From positions 1-44,662 of the forward strand of contig CATMQD010000004.1 of assembly GCA_950073045.1 (NCBI GenBank): a DNA stretch of 44,662 nt. Direction: 5' to 3'. The DNA is from an uncultured Flavobacteriales bacterium (GTDB lineage Bacteria; Bacteroidota; Bacteroidia; Flavobacteriales; Schleiferiaceae). Below are positions 8,413-17,542 of this stretch, piece by piece (the stretch's first letter is position 1; each line of letters begins with the position of its first letter). The notes under the pieces are model-generated. The model did no database searches, was not told the DNA's origin, and worked only from the letters and a program-made list of their open reading frames with translations. The translations under genes were made by a program, and so were the position numbers.

Positions 8413-11400
8413 ATGAAGAGAAAACTTACAAATCTATTTGCAACTTTGGGAGCCCTAGTCATTGGCTTTCAGGGCTTCGCGAAAACCTCAGGTGAACTTG
8501 GTGGGATGGCCAGTTCTTCGGTATCGGTGCCTGCCTATACCGTATCGCAAATCAATAGCTTAGATGCCAATTTCTCCGCAGATTCGGCGGGTGTAGTTTG
8601 CTCGATCGATGGTGTGGTTTATACCGATGACTTCGATGGAAATAACGGTTACAGTTTCTACATGTATGACAATACCGGTGGTATTAACGTATTCTCTTTT
8701 AACGATGAGCCTGGTGGGTACCAAGCCATGCGCGGAGATTCTATCCGTGTATTCGGAAGCATCGCCATGTATAATGGTTTGTTAGAAATCGATGTAGATT
8801 CTATCCACAGTCTTGCCACTGGAATTAGCTTAGCTTCTCCAATGGTAGTTTCTGATTTAGATGAGAGCACCGAAAGTGAGTTTATTCAACTAAACGGATT
8901 TACCTTAGTTACTCCTTCTCAATGGCCATCAGCCGGAAGTAGTGCTAATGTGGATATTACCAATGGTGTGGATACCCTTACCATGCGTATTGACAGCGAT
9001 ACCGACATCGACGGAAGTCCTGCCCCAATGGGAAGCTTTAACGTAGTTGGTGCTGGTGCTCAATTTGATAGCTCTTCTCCTTATGATGAAGGTTATCAGG
9101 TTTTCCCACGTGACTTGCAGGATATTACAATGAATCCCGTTTCAATTAACGGCGTTCCATTGTACACTGTATCACAAATCAACAGCTTAGATGCTAACTT
9201 CAGTGCCGACTCTAGTGGAGTTAACTGTGCCCTTAATGGTGTAGTTTACACCGATGACTTCGATGGAAATAACGGTTACAGTTTCTACATGTACGACAAT
9301 ACCGGTGGTATTAATGTATTCGCCTTTAGCGATGAGCCTGGCGGTTACCAAGCGATGCGTGGTGATTCTATTCGCGTATTTGGTGACATCACCATGTATA
9401 ATGGTTTATTAGAAATTGCAGTAGACTCTATTCATACCCTTTCTACTGGTGTGAGCTTAGTTTCTCCAATGGTAGTTTCTAATTTAGATGAAAGCACCGA
9501 AAGCGAGTTTATCCGTTTAAATGGATTTACCTTAGTTACTCCTTCTCAGTGGCCTTCAGCCGGAAGTAGTGCTAATGTGGATATCACCAATGGAGTGGAT
9601 ACTTTAACTATGCGTATCGATAGCGATACCGACATCGACGGTACTATGGCTCCAACTGGTGCATTTGATGTAATTGGCGCGGGTGCTCAGTTTGATAGCT
9701 CTTCTCCTTATGATGAAGGTTACCAAATTTTCCCACGCGATAGCATGGATATTATTCCAGCTGCAATGGCAAATCCTTGTTCTGCTCCATTCTTCTCAGA
9801 GTATATCGAAGGATCTGGCGTAAATAAAGGTTTTGAAATTTATAACCCTACCGCCGGCGTTTTAGATCTTGGTCCTTATAAAGTGATTACTAGCTTTAAT
9901 GGTGGCCCATCTTCCACAAGCTTAAACCTTACTGGTACTATTCCTTCTGGAGGTACTTATACTGTTGTTAATTCAGGTGCCGACCCTACTATGTTAGCTG
10001 TAGCTGATATCACCGTAGGTGGCGGTGTAGTTAACTTTAATGGTGATGATGCTATTATGTTGGTAGATACCGTAATGGGAGACACCATCGATATCATCGG
10101 TGTAGTAGGTGTTGATCCAGGTTCAAGCTGGACAGTAGGTACCGGAAGCACTGCCAACCATACCTTAGTACGTATGGCCAGCGTGAGCAGCGGTCAAACT
10201 GATTGGACTATTGGTGCTACTGAGTGGACTGTAAACTCTAGTAATACTTTCAGCTTCTTTGGTGCTCACACTAGCAACTGTGTGAATACTACTCCAGCTA
10301 CCCCAACCATCGAGTTCCGTATGGCTACTTACTCTGCCTCAGAAGGTGCAGGTAACGGTGCAATTACTTTGGATATTAATCCTACCAGCACTACTAACGA
10401 TACCGTATTCTTATCCTTTACTCCTGGTCCTGGCTTAACTGTAGCTGACGGTACAATTACTCCTGCTTTCGATCCTACAACTGGATTATTAAGCTTGCCA
10501 ATTCCAGCAGGTTCTGATTCTATCAATTTGCTTACCACCATTACTGATGATGCTTTAGTGGAAGGCTTAGAGTACGGTGATTTAGATATTCTTTCTACTA
10601 GCGCTGGATTAACAGTTGGAACTATTAACTCCGCTCGTTTCGAGATTATCGATAATGACATTCCTACCTATACTATCGGTCAGGTAAAAGGTGTTGATGC
10701 CGACTTTATTCCAGATTCATTAGGTGTAGAGTGTCGTTTAATTGGTACTGTATTTACCGATGATTTTGATGGTAATAATGGTTACAGTTTCTACATGTAC
10801 GATCAAACTGGTGCAATCAATGTATTCAACTTTGTTGATGAGCCAGGTGGATACCAAGTACAGCGAGGTGACTCTATCCGTGCCATCGGAACAATTGAAT
10901 TCTACAATGGTCTTATCGAGATTCAAGTAGATTCTATCGCTCTTATTCAGAGTGGGGTTGCCCTTCGTCAACCAACTCAGGTTTACGACCTAGATGAAAG
11001 TACCGAAAGTGATTACATCCGTTTAAATGGATACTATTTAGTAGATCCTTCTACTTGGCCAATCTTTGCTGGTAGCAGTGTAAACATGGATATCACCAAT
11101 GGTCAGGATACTTTAGTAATGCGTATCGACAGCGATACCGATATTGATGGAACTCCTGCTCCAACTGGTTACTTTGATGTAATTGGTGCTGGTGGTCAGT
11201 TCGATGGTTCTGCTCCACATGATGAAGGTTACCAAATTTTCCCTCGTGATACATTTGATATCATCCCGGTTACTTTACCAGAACTATACATTAGCGAAGT
11301 AATGCCAAGCAGTGATCTTTCTGCACCAGTTGATGGTGATTGGTTTGAAGTACGTAATGCTGGTGCTAACCCAGTAAACTTAGACGGATTTAGCTGGGAC

Positions 11401-12045
11401 GATAGTAGCCGCGATCCAGGAACTCACACTGTAAATACTGGTGTAATGATTCCTGCTGGTGGAACTGCTTTATTCGTAGAAGTTGATGATGCTGATGTTA
11501 CTGCTTGGGAAACCGAATGGAAACAAAACGGTCAAGGCTTAATTATTCTAAATGAGGACAGCGAGTTTAACGGTTTCTCTGGTTTAAGCTCTGGTGGTGA
11601 TGAAGTGAACCTTTACGATGCTGAAGGTCGTTTAATTTCTGCTGCTCTTTATACTGGGGCCGATGTAAACGGAGGATTCACTATTGAGTTTGATATGGAT
11701 GGTAATGTATTAGGTAGCGCTGTAGATGGTGTGAATGGAGCATACACTTCCCTTAACGGTGATGTTGGTAGCCCTGGAGATCAATCAGCGGTAAGCTTAG
11801 ACGAAATCTTAGAAGCTAATTTAACTCTATATCCAAATCCAAGTAATGGTGTGTTTACCATTGAGAGTGCTTCAACTCAAGAGAAGAGCATTCAAATTAT
11901 GGATCTTAATGGAGCTATGATTTACAATGAACTAAGCACTGCTAAATCACTTAAAGTAGATCTTTCTAACTTCGCGGCCGGAATTTACTTGGTAAAAGTG
12001 AAGAGCGGAAACGAAGAAGTGATTCGTAAAATGGTGTTGCGTTAA
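8413..12045 (+). CDS. T9SS-secreted multidomain protein: OB-fold-like repeats x3, lamin-tail-like x2, Calx-beta-like, type A sorting domain
   Basis: Repeats beginning Y(T)(V/I)(S/G)Q(I/V) at 8536, 9163 and 10669; lamin-tail-like APFFSEYIEGSGVNKGFEIYNPTAG...VVNFNGDDAIMLVD...GVDPGSSW; second one ELYISEVMPSS...WFEVRNAG; Calx-beta-like EGAGNGAITLDI...; C-term LYPNPSNGVFTIES...GIYLVKVKSGNEEVIRKMVLR. Confidence 0.88.
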   Translation: MKRKLTNLFATLGALVIGFQGFAKTSGELGGMASSSVSVPAYTVSQINSLDANFSADSAGVVCSIDGVVYTDDFDGNNGYSFYMYDNTGGINVFSFNDEPGGYQAMRGDSIRVFGSIAMYNGLLEIDVDSIHSLATGISLASPMVVSDLDESTESEFIQLNGFTLVTPSQWPSAGSSANVDITNGVDTLTMRIDSDTDIDGSPAPMGSFNVVGAGAQFDSSSPYDEGYQVFPRDLQDITMNPVSINGVPLYTVSQINSLDANFSADSSGVNCALNGVVYTDDFDGNNGYSFYMYDNTGGINVFAFSDEPGGYQAMRGDSIRVFGDITMYNGLLEIAVDSIHTLSTGVSLVSPMVVSNLDESTESEFIRLNGFTLVTPSQWPSAGSSANVDITNGVDTLTMRIDSDTDIDGTMAPTGAFDVIGAGAQFDSSSPYDEGYQIFPRDSMDIIPAAMANPCSAPFFSEYIEGSGVNKGFEIYNPTAGVLDLGPYKVITSFNGGPSSTSLNLTGTIPSGGTYTVVNSGADPTMLAVADITVGGGVVNFNGDDAIMLVDTVMGDTIDIIGVVGVDPGSSWTVGTGSTANHTLVRMASVSSGQTDWTIGATEWTVNSSNTFSFFGAHTSNCVNTTPATPTIEFRMATYSASEGAGNGAITLDINPTSTTNDTVFLSFTPGPGLTVADGTITPAFDPTTGLLSLPIPAGSDSINLLTTITDDALVEGLEYGDLDILSTSAGLTVGTINSARFEIIDNDIPTYTIGQVKGVDADFIPDSLGVECRLIGTVFTDDFDGNNGYSFYMYDQTGAINVFNFVDEPGGYQVQRGDSIRAIGTIEFYNGLIEIQVDSIALIQSGVALRQPTQVYDLDESTESDYIRLNGYYLVDPSTWPIFAGSSVNMDITNGQDTLVMRIDSDTDIDGTPAPTGYFDVIGAGGQFDGSAPHDEGYQIFPRDTFDIIPVTLPELYISEVMPSSDLSAPVDGDWFEVRNAGANPVNLDGFSWDDSSRDPGTHTVNTGVMIPAGGTALFVEVDDADVTAWETEWKQNGQGLIILNEDSEFNGFSGLSSGGDEVNLYDAEGRLISAALYTGADVNGGFTIEFDMDGNVLGSAVDGVNGAYTSLNGDVGSPGDQSAVSLDEILEANLTLYPNPSNGVFTIESASTQEKSIQIMDLNGAMIYNELSTAKSLKVDLSNFAAGIYLVKVKSGNEEVIRKMVLR
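8536..9129 (+). repeat. OB-fold-like domain repeat, copy 1
   Basis: YTVSQINSLDANFSADSAGVVCSIDGVVYTDDFDGNNGYSFYMYDNTGGINVF...EGYQVFPRDLQDI. Confidence 0.9.
9163..9756 (+). repeat. OB-fold-like domain repeat, copy 2 (627-nt offset from copy 1)
   Basis: YTVSQINSLDANFSADSSGVNCALNGVVYTDDFDGNNGYSFYMYDNTGGINVF...; 44-nt exact match 8623-8666 = 9250-9293. Confidence 0.9.
10669..11268 (+). repeat. OB-fold-like domain repeat, copy 3 (more diverged)
   Basis: YTIGQVKGVDADFIPDSLGVECRLIGTVFTDDFDGNNGYSFYMYDQTGAINVF...EGYQIFPRDTFDIIP. Confidence 0.88.
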
Positions 12046-12072
12046 GCATACCTTTAAATATCTTCTTATACT

Positions 12073-12101
12073 AGGACCTCCGCTTTGCGGGGGTCCTTTT
12101 T
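12073..12101 (+). terminator. Rho-independent-like hairpin plus T-tract
   Basis: AGGACCTCCGC-TTT-GCGGGGGTCCT-TTTT: 11-bp stem with one G-T pair, ending 11 nt before the next start codon. Confidence 0.85.
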
Positions 12102-12112
12102 AAATATAAACA

Positions 12113-13828
12113 TTGGCAGATTTACTCTTTAATATTCTTTCCTTAATTGGTGCTTTAGGCCTTTTCATCTTTGGGATGAAGGTAATGAGCGAGGCGATTC
12201 AGAAATTCGCTGGAGCCCGTTTACGTCGGACCCTTAGGGCAATGACGGCCAAAAAAGGAAGGGGTATTTTATATGGACTAGGTGTTACTAGTCTGTTGCA
12301 GTCATCATCGGCTACCACGGTAATGATTGTGAGTTTTGTAAATGCTGGTTTAATTACGGTTGAACACTCGGTAGGCTTAATAATGGGCGCCAATATTGGT
12401 ACCACAATTACCGCCTGGCTAGTTTCCATTTTAGGGATGGGTAAACTTTCAATTGCTCATTTATCCTTGCCTTTATTAGCTTTCGGCTTTCCAATGCTCT
12501 TTTTGGGAAAAGAAAAGCTTCGCAATTATGGGGAGGCTATTTTCGGCTTTGCCATCTTATTTATCGGACTAAGCTTTATGCGGGAGTCCATGCCTGCCTG
12601 GCAGGAAAACACTTTCTTATTACAGTTTTTACAGGAATTCGAATTCCAACAAGGGAATTGGGCGCAAAACTTAGGAGTAGGTTTTCTATTCGTGGCCTTT
12701 GGTATTGCTGCCACTTTCCTTTTACAATCTTCCAGTGCTGCAATGGCACTAACCTTAGTTTTTACGGCTAATGGCCTGATATCTTTCCCGCTCGCTGCAG
12801 CGATCATTTTAGGAGAAAATATAGGTACCACTTTTACAGCCAATATCGCGGCCTTGGTGGCTAATATACACGCTCGCAGAGCGGCCTTCACCCATTTGTT
12901 ATTTAATGTATTTGGCGTGCTTTGGGCGCTCTTACTATTAGGTCCATTTTTAAATCTAGTAGCCTATTTAAGCGATTTGTTCTTTGGTTCTAATCCAATG
13001 GCGGATGCTGCCGTAATTCCATTGTCTCTAAGCTTATTTCACTCTCTCTTCAATATTATCAATGTCTTGATTTTCTATAACCTCACGAGACAGTTAGTGA
13101 AATTGGCGGTTTATATTATGCCCTCCAGGAGTAATGAAGATGAGTTGTTTAGCTTGGGATATATCGGAAATAGCTTACTCGCTACCCCTGAGTTATCATT
13201 AATCGAAGCCCGAAAGGAATTAGTGAAGTTTGGCGACCTAATACGGAAGGCCTACAAGTATATTCCTTTGCTCATAACCGAGATGGAGGAGAAGAAGCTC
13301 GAGAGCTATGTGCAAAAGCTTCAGAAGTATGAAGATATTTCTGATCGCATGGAAATGGAGATTTCTGCCTACCTCAGTAAAATTAGTCAGGCCGATTTAA
13401 GTTCCGAAGGTTCTAGTAGGGTGCGTAGCATGTTGCATATCGCAAATTACTTAGAGCGCATTGGCGATATCTACTTGGAGGTAAGTCGGAACCTTACCAA
13501 TCGCAAGCAGCAGAAGGCTTATTTCACGCCCGAAATGCGCAAGCAAGTGATGCAATTATCCGAGCTAGTTTCGCGCAGTTTGGATATCATGGTAAAGAAT
13601 ATTGAAGCAGATGCCGAAAGCTCGCAATTGGAGGACGCTAAGAAGATTGAGCGGGATGTTGATCAATTATTCCGTCGTTTGAAAAGCGATTATATCGATA
13701 AAGTAGAGAAAGGTAAATTCCGTATTCAAAGCGGGATGTACTATTCTGATTTACTTGCAGAAATGGAACGAATTGCCGACCACGCTTCTAGCGTAAGCAA
13801 AGCAGTGGAGCAATTGGATAAAAATTAA
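12113..13828 (+). CDS. Na/Pi cotransporter family protein with C-terminal PhoU-like domain
   Basis: LIGALGLFIFGMKVMSEAIQKFAG, LLQSSSATTVMIVSFVNAGLI, MGANIGTTITAW, LLQSSSAAMALTLVFTANG, GENIGTTFTANIAA; C-terminal helical PhoU-like region. Apparent TTG start. Confidence 0.94.
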   Translation: MADLLFNILSLIGALGLFIFGMKVMSEAIQKFAGARLRRTLRAMTAKKGRGILYGLGVTSLLQSSSATTVMIVSFVNAGLITVEHSVGLIMGANIGTTITAWLVSILGMGKLSIAHLSLPLLAFGFPMLFLGKEKLRNYGEAIFGFAILFIGLSFMRESMPAWQENTFLLQFLQEFEFQQGNWAQNLGVGFLFVAFGIAATFLLQSSSAAMALTLVFTANGLISFPLAAAIILGENIGTTFTANIAALVANIHARRAAFTHLLFNVFGVLWALLLLGPFLNLVAYLSDLFFGSNPMADAAVIPLSLSLFHSLFNIINVLIFYNLTRQLVKLAVYIMPSRSNEDELFSLGYIGNSLLATPELSLIEARKELVKFGDLIRKAYKYIPLLITEMEEKKLESYVQKLQKYEDISDRMEMEISAYLSKISQADLSSEGSSRVRSMLHIANYLERIGDIYLEVSRNLTNRKQQKAYFTPEMRKQVMQLSELVSRSLDIMVKNIEADAESSQLEDAKKIERDVDQLFRRLKSDYIDKVEKGKFRIQSGMYYSDLLAEMERIADHASSVSKAVEQLDKN

Positions 13829-14364
13829 TTTTCTACCCCAATTGTAGAACTTAGCACTCGCGTACTTCTATTCCCTGCTCTATCTACTAGTTCAAATTCA
13901 AAGCGGATAGAGTCGGTATTGTTTTCTGGGAAATTAGCGTAGTCAAAAGGCGTGGTTATCTCACCTTCCAGGGTTTTGTTTTGTCCGCGAGGTTCTAAAT
14001 CAGGGAGAATATTGTGAAAGGGAAAACAGCTGTCGTTTGGTAAGATTTCTTTAAACTGGCCATTCACCTTTTCGTAGTAATAGATAAAGAGATCATAGCG
14101 GGACAAGAAATCATCGTAATTGGCTAAATCACAAGTGTCAGAAGCATTTTCATCTTCTCTGCCGATATCGCCATCCCCATCAGTAAAGTAAACCGTAAGG
14201 TCTACCACTCTTCGGTTAGAACTGGAATCCCCTAAAAAGCGGAAGGAGGCCTTACGCCATTCTAAGTTAGGAGTATCTTCAAATTTCTCATCTGGTTCAC
14301 AGGAAGTGAAAAACAAGGGGAACAGGCCCGCGAGGAGTAGTATCTTTGTGTGGCGCATTAACAT
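13825..14364 (-). CDS. Hypothetical lipoprotein
   Basis: MRHTKILLLAGLFPLFFTSCEPDEKFEDTPNLEWRKASF: lipobox; no family recognised. Start 14364 or 14358. Confidence 0.75.
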   Translation of the reverse strand: MLMRHTKILLLAGLFPLFFTSCEPDEKFEDTPNLEWRKASFRFLGDSSSNRRVVDLTVYFTDGDGDIGREDENASDTCDLANYDDFLSRYDLFIYYYEKVNGQFKEILPNDSCFPFHNILPDLEPRGQNKTLEGEITTPFDYANFPENNTDSIRFEFELVDRAGNRSTRVLSSTIGVEN

Positions 14365-15384
14365 ATGTTTACAAACGTACAAGCCGCGGAAAATAGTTCC
14401 GCATACCGGCACATAAAAGAAACGCTCCTCGAAGGTAAGAAGTTGGAATGGGATGAACTAGCCCTAAGCCTATTTGAACTTCAATATGATCTTAATTCGG
14501 TTTACCGGGATTGGTGTAATCATCTCGGCAAGAGCCCTAAAGTGGTGAAAAGCCTGGCAGAGATACCATTTTTGCCCATCGATTTTTTCAAGCAGGAGAA
14601 GCTTTCTATAATTAAAGAAGCGCCCCCAACTTATTTTAAAAGCTCGGGGACTGGAGGTTATGGACAAAGCCGACATGCAGCCTATGACCTCGATTTTTAC
14701 GATCGGATGTGCGTGCAAAGTTTTGAAGCTTTTTATGGTCCATTAGAAGACTGGTGCATCTTGGCTTTATTACCCGCTTATTTAGAGCGAGAGGGGTCTT
14801 CCTTAGTGCGAATGGCGCAGCATTTCATAAACGTATCATCCGATTCCGACAGTGGTTTTTTCTTGAATGATCTTCAAGGGCTAAGTGAAATCCTTCAGCG
14901 TAAGCAAGAAACGGGAAAACCCACTTTGCTTTTAGGCGTAAGCTTCGCCTTATGGGATTTAGCGGAGCAATTCCCGATGGATTTATCAGGTATCACCATT
15001 ATGGAAACCGGCGGAATGAAAGGTCGTAGAAAAGAGTTAATTCGGGCCGATTTACATGCGATTTTCCAAAATGCCTTTCAGGCGAAAGCCATACACTCCG
15101 AATATGGAATGACCGAATTATTTTCCCAGGCCTACAGTCAAGGTGCTGGTCGATTTACACCAGCAGCGAGCATGAAAGTTTTTTGCCGCGAAATGGAAGA
15201 CCCTTTTAGCAGAGCCGCCTTTGGTAAAACTGGAGGCCTAAATATTATCGACCTTACCAATATTGATTCCTGTGCATTTATTGAAACACAGGATTTGGCT
15301 AGGGTTTATGAAGATGGTAGCTTCGAAGTATTGGGTCGTTTTGATCGCTCCGAAGTGCGCGGTTGTAACCTGATGATTGGCTAA
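14365..15384 (+). CDS. LuxE/PaaK-like acyl-protein synthetase or acyltransferase
   Basis: IPFLPIDFFKQEKLSI, TYFKSSGTGGYGQSRH, ETGGMKGRRKELIRADLH, HSEYGMTELFSQAYS. Confidence 0.8.
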   Translation: MFTNVQAAENSSAYRHIKETLLEGKKLEWDELALSLFELQYDLNSVYRDWCNHLGKSPKVVKSLAEIPFLPIDFFKQEKLSIIKEAPPTYFKSSGTGGYGQSRHAAYDLDFYDRMCVQSFEAFYGPLEDWCILALLPAYLEREGSSLVRMAQHFINVSSDSDSGFFLNDLQGLSEILQRKQETGKPTLLLGVSFALWDLAEQFPMDLSGITIMETGGMKGRRKELIRADLHAIFQNAFQAKAIHSEYGMTELFSQAYSQGAGRFTPAASMKVFCREMEDPFSRAAFGKTGGLNIIDLTNIDSCAFIETQDLARVYEDGSFEVLGRFDRSEVRGCNLMIG

Positions 15385-15430
15385 CCAACTAAATAACCTG
15401 ATTAAACGTTAAGCACACGAATCTATAGCT

Positions 15431-16174
15431 ATGAAAACATTGAAGTACACTCTATTACTGCTAATTGCCACATTTGGCCTAGATGCCCAAATTTTAGATG
15501 AGAAAGCGGGCTTTGGAGAAGAGGCTAGAGGGGAAGCTATTTTCGAATTAGAACGCGGTCAGCATATTTATACTTACGAGCCCGATGGCGGATGGTATAA
15601 AGCTCGAAAAATGGTGTATTTAAAACCTATGGATATTAGCGATGGACGCTTATCCGCAGGAGCGTTATTCTACAATAAGGATGAAGAGCCCATCGGCAAG
15701 GCATTACAGGCTGTTAAGCTTTATGAAATAGATACCATTGAAGGTTTTCGCAGTGATGACCGCATAAAGGCGGTAGTACAAGGATATATCTTCGAAACTA
15801 AATTAGAAGATGGCAGTGTACCCGAAGAGAAGATCTCGGAAATCTTAGCCATTAAAAACCGAACCGAGCAGCAAGAATTATTTGATGAACTTTTTGAGGC
15901 AAACCAAGGCGTAAGTGAAGATGTAGATGAACTGGAAGCCCGCGTGATTTACGAGAACGATAAGGTAAGCTCAGAGGAAAAGGATTTCCGGGTAATAGTA
16001 GTTTTCCGCGGCTCAACCCCTTATGCGGTAATTACCAACGGACATAGTGTGGAAATTGAAAAAGTGAAGGAATTTTGGGAAGACGGTGACTTTAAGATTT
16101 ACTATTTCTACAAAGCCAGCGCCTCCCAAAAACAAAAAGTGGAAGATTTAATCTTCACTTTCTTAGCGCTTTAA
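15431..16174 (+). CDS. Secreted hypothetical protein
   Basis: Signal peptide [20 protein letters not shown]; no family recognised. Confidence 0.7.
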   Translation: MKTLKYTLLLLIATFGLDAQILDEKAGFGEEARGEAIFELERGQHIYTYEPDGGWYKARKMVYLKPMDISDGRLSAGALFYNKDEEPIGKALQAVKLYEIDTIEGFRSDDRIKAVVQGYIFETKLEDGSVPEEKISEILAIKNRTEQQELFDELFEANQGVSEDVDELEARVIYENDKVSSEEKDFRVIVVFRGSTPYAVITNGHSVEIEKVKEFWEDGDFKIYYFYKASASQKQKVEDLIFTFLAL

Positions 16175-17460
16175 ACAATGCGCACTAGGTAATAATTCCT
16201 CCTTCCTTTTTGAGCCAAAATAAATTTGCCGGCAATTAAATCATCGCGGCCAATTTTCTTATCTAGCCCTACTTTTGATTTATTAATGCTAACTCCATTG
16301 GCCTGAACCATTTTACGGGCTTCACCTTTGGAACTGAAAATCTCTGTTTCTTCTGCTAAGAAGTTTACAATTTCTAGCTCTTCCGATAATTTGGCTTCAC
16401 TTAAGTCGAACTGAGGAACCCCATTAAATATATCTAATAAGGCATCCTCTTCTAATTCACGAAGGTCTTCTTCTGTGCTTCGACCGAATAAAATTTGCGA
16501 GGCTTTTATGGCTTTATCTAAGGCATCCTGACCGTGAACCATGCGGGTAACTTCTTCAGCCAATCGGTTTTGTAATTGGCGTCGGTGGGCTTCCGCCTGA
16601 TGAGCCTCCACTAAACTTTCAATTTCTTCTTTTCCCATCATGGTGAAGATCTTGATGTAGCGCTCGGCATCAGAATCAGAAGTATTAAGCCAAAACTGGT
16701 AGAACTTGTAAGGGCTTGTATATTTAGCGCTTAGCCAAACATTTCCTTCTTCGGTTTTGCCAAATTTCCCGCCATCTGCCTTGGTAATCAAGGGACAGGT
16801 TAGAGCAAAAGCTTCACCACTTTCTTTACGACGAATAAGTTCGGTTCCCGTGGTGATGTTTCCCCACTGATCGGAGCCTCCCATCTGCAATTTGCAGTTG
16901 AATTCGCGGTAGAGGTGTAAAAAGTCGTAACCCTGAACTAATTGGTAGGTGAATTCAGTAAAGGACATCCCTTCACCTTCTCCACTAAGACGCTTTTTAA
17001 CAGAGTCCTTCGCCATCATGTAGTTCACAGTGAGATGTTTACCCACATCACGGATAAAATCTAGGAAGCTAAACTCCTTCATCCAATCGTAGTTGTTCAC
17101 CAACTTAGCGGCATTGGGGGCATCGCTATCGAAATCGAGAAATAAGGCTAATTGAGCTTTAATCGAATCTTGGTTATGACGTAGCGCTTTCTCGTCGAGC
17201 AAGTTTCGTTCTTTGCTTTTTCCAGAAGGATCGCCAATCATACCAGTAGCTCCGCCAACTAGGGCCAAGGGGCGATGTCCAGCGTTTTGGAAATGGCGTA
17301 ACATCATAATACTTACCAAGTGGCCAATATGTAAAGAGTCTGCAGTAGGATCAATTCCCACATAGGCAGAAGTCATTTCTTTGGCTAGTTGTTCTTCGGT
17401 TCCGGGCATGGCATCATGCAACATTCCACGCCAGCGCAGTTCTTCAACGAAATTGCTCAT
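16171..17460 (-). CDS. tyrS: Tyrosyl-tRNA synthetase
   Basis: [78 protein letters not shown]-terminal S4-like domain. Start at [13 protein letters not shown]. Confidence 0.96.
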   Translation of the reverse strand: MSNFVEELRWRGMLHDAMPGTEEQLAKEMTSAYVGIDPTADSLHIGHLVSIMMLRHFQNAGHRPLALVGGATGMIGDPSGKSKERNLLDEKALRHNQDSIKAQLALFLDFDSDAPNAAKLVNNYDWMKEFSFLDFIRDVGKHLTVNYMMAKDSVKKRLSGEGEGMSFTEFTYQLVQGYDFLHLYREFNCKLQMGGSDQWGNITTGTELIRRKESGEAFALTCPLITKADGGKFGKTEEGNVWLSAKYTSPYKFYQFWLNTSDSDAERYIKIFTMMGKEEIESLVEAHQAEAHRRQLQNRLAEEVTRMVHGQDALDKAIKASQILFGRSTEEDLRELEEDALLDIFNGVPQFDLSEAKLSEELEIVNFLAEETEIFSSKGEARKMVQANGVSINKSKVGLDKKIGRDDLIAGKFILAQKGRRNYYLVRIV

Positions 17461-17542
17461 TGTAAAAATTTGTCGGACAAAATTAGAGCATTGGATTAAG
17501 CAAGGAAAGCATTCGGGAGGGATAATTACCTTCGCAAAAAAA

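Noticed and set aside
8413-12045. Repeat-rich stretch as a CRISPR array, transposon or assembly duplication
   Set aside because: Repeats are ~600 nt, in frame within one long ORF, and encode recognisable protein domains; copies differ in sequence.
12526-12891. Antisense ORF of 121 aa opposite the Na/Pi symporter
   Set aside because: Low-complexity translation with no domain; the plus strand encodes a clear conserved transporter. The same applies to antisense ORFs at 10329-10661, 9957-10157 and 5603-5869.
14365-15384. LuxE homologue as evidence of a bioluminescence operon
   Set aside because: No luxCDAB neighbours; LuxE/PaaK-like synthetases occur widely in Bacteroidota in other contexts.
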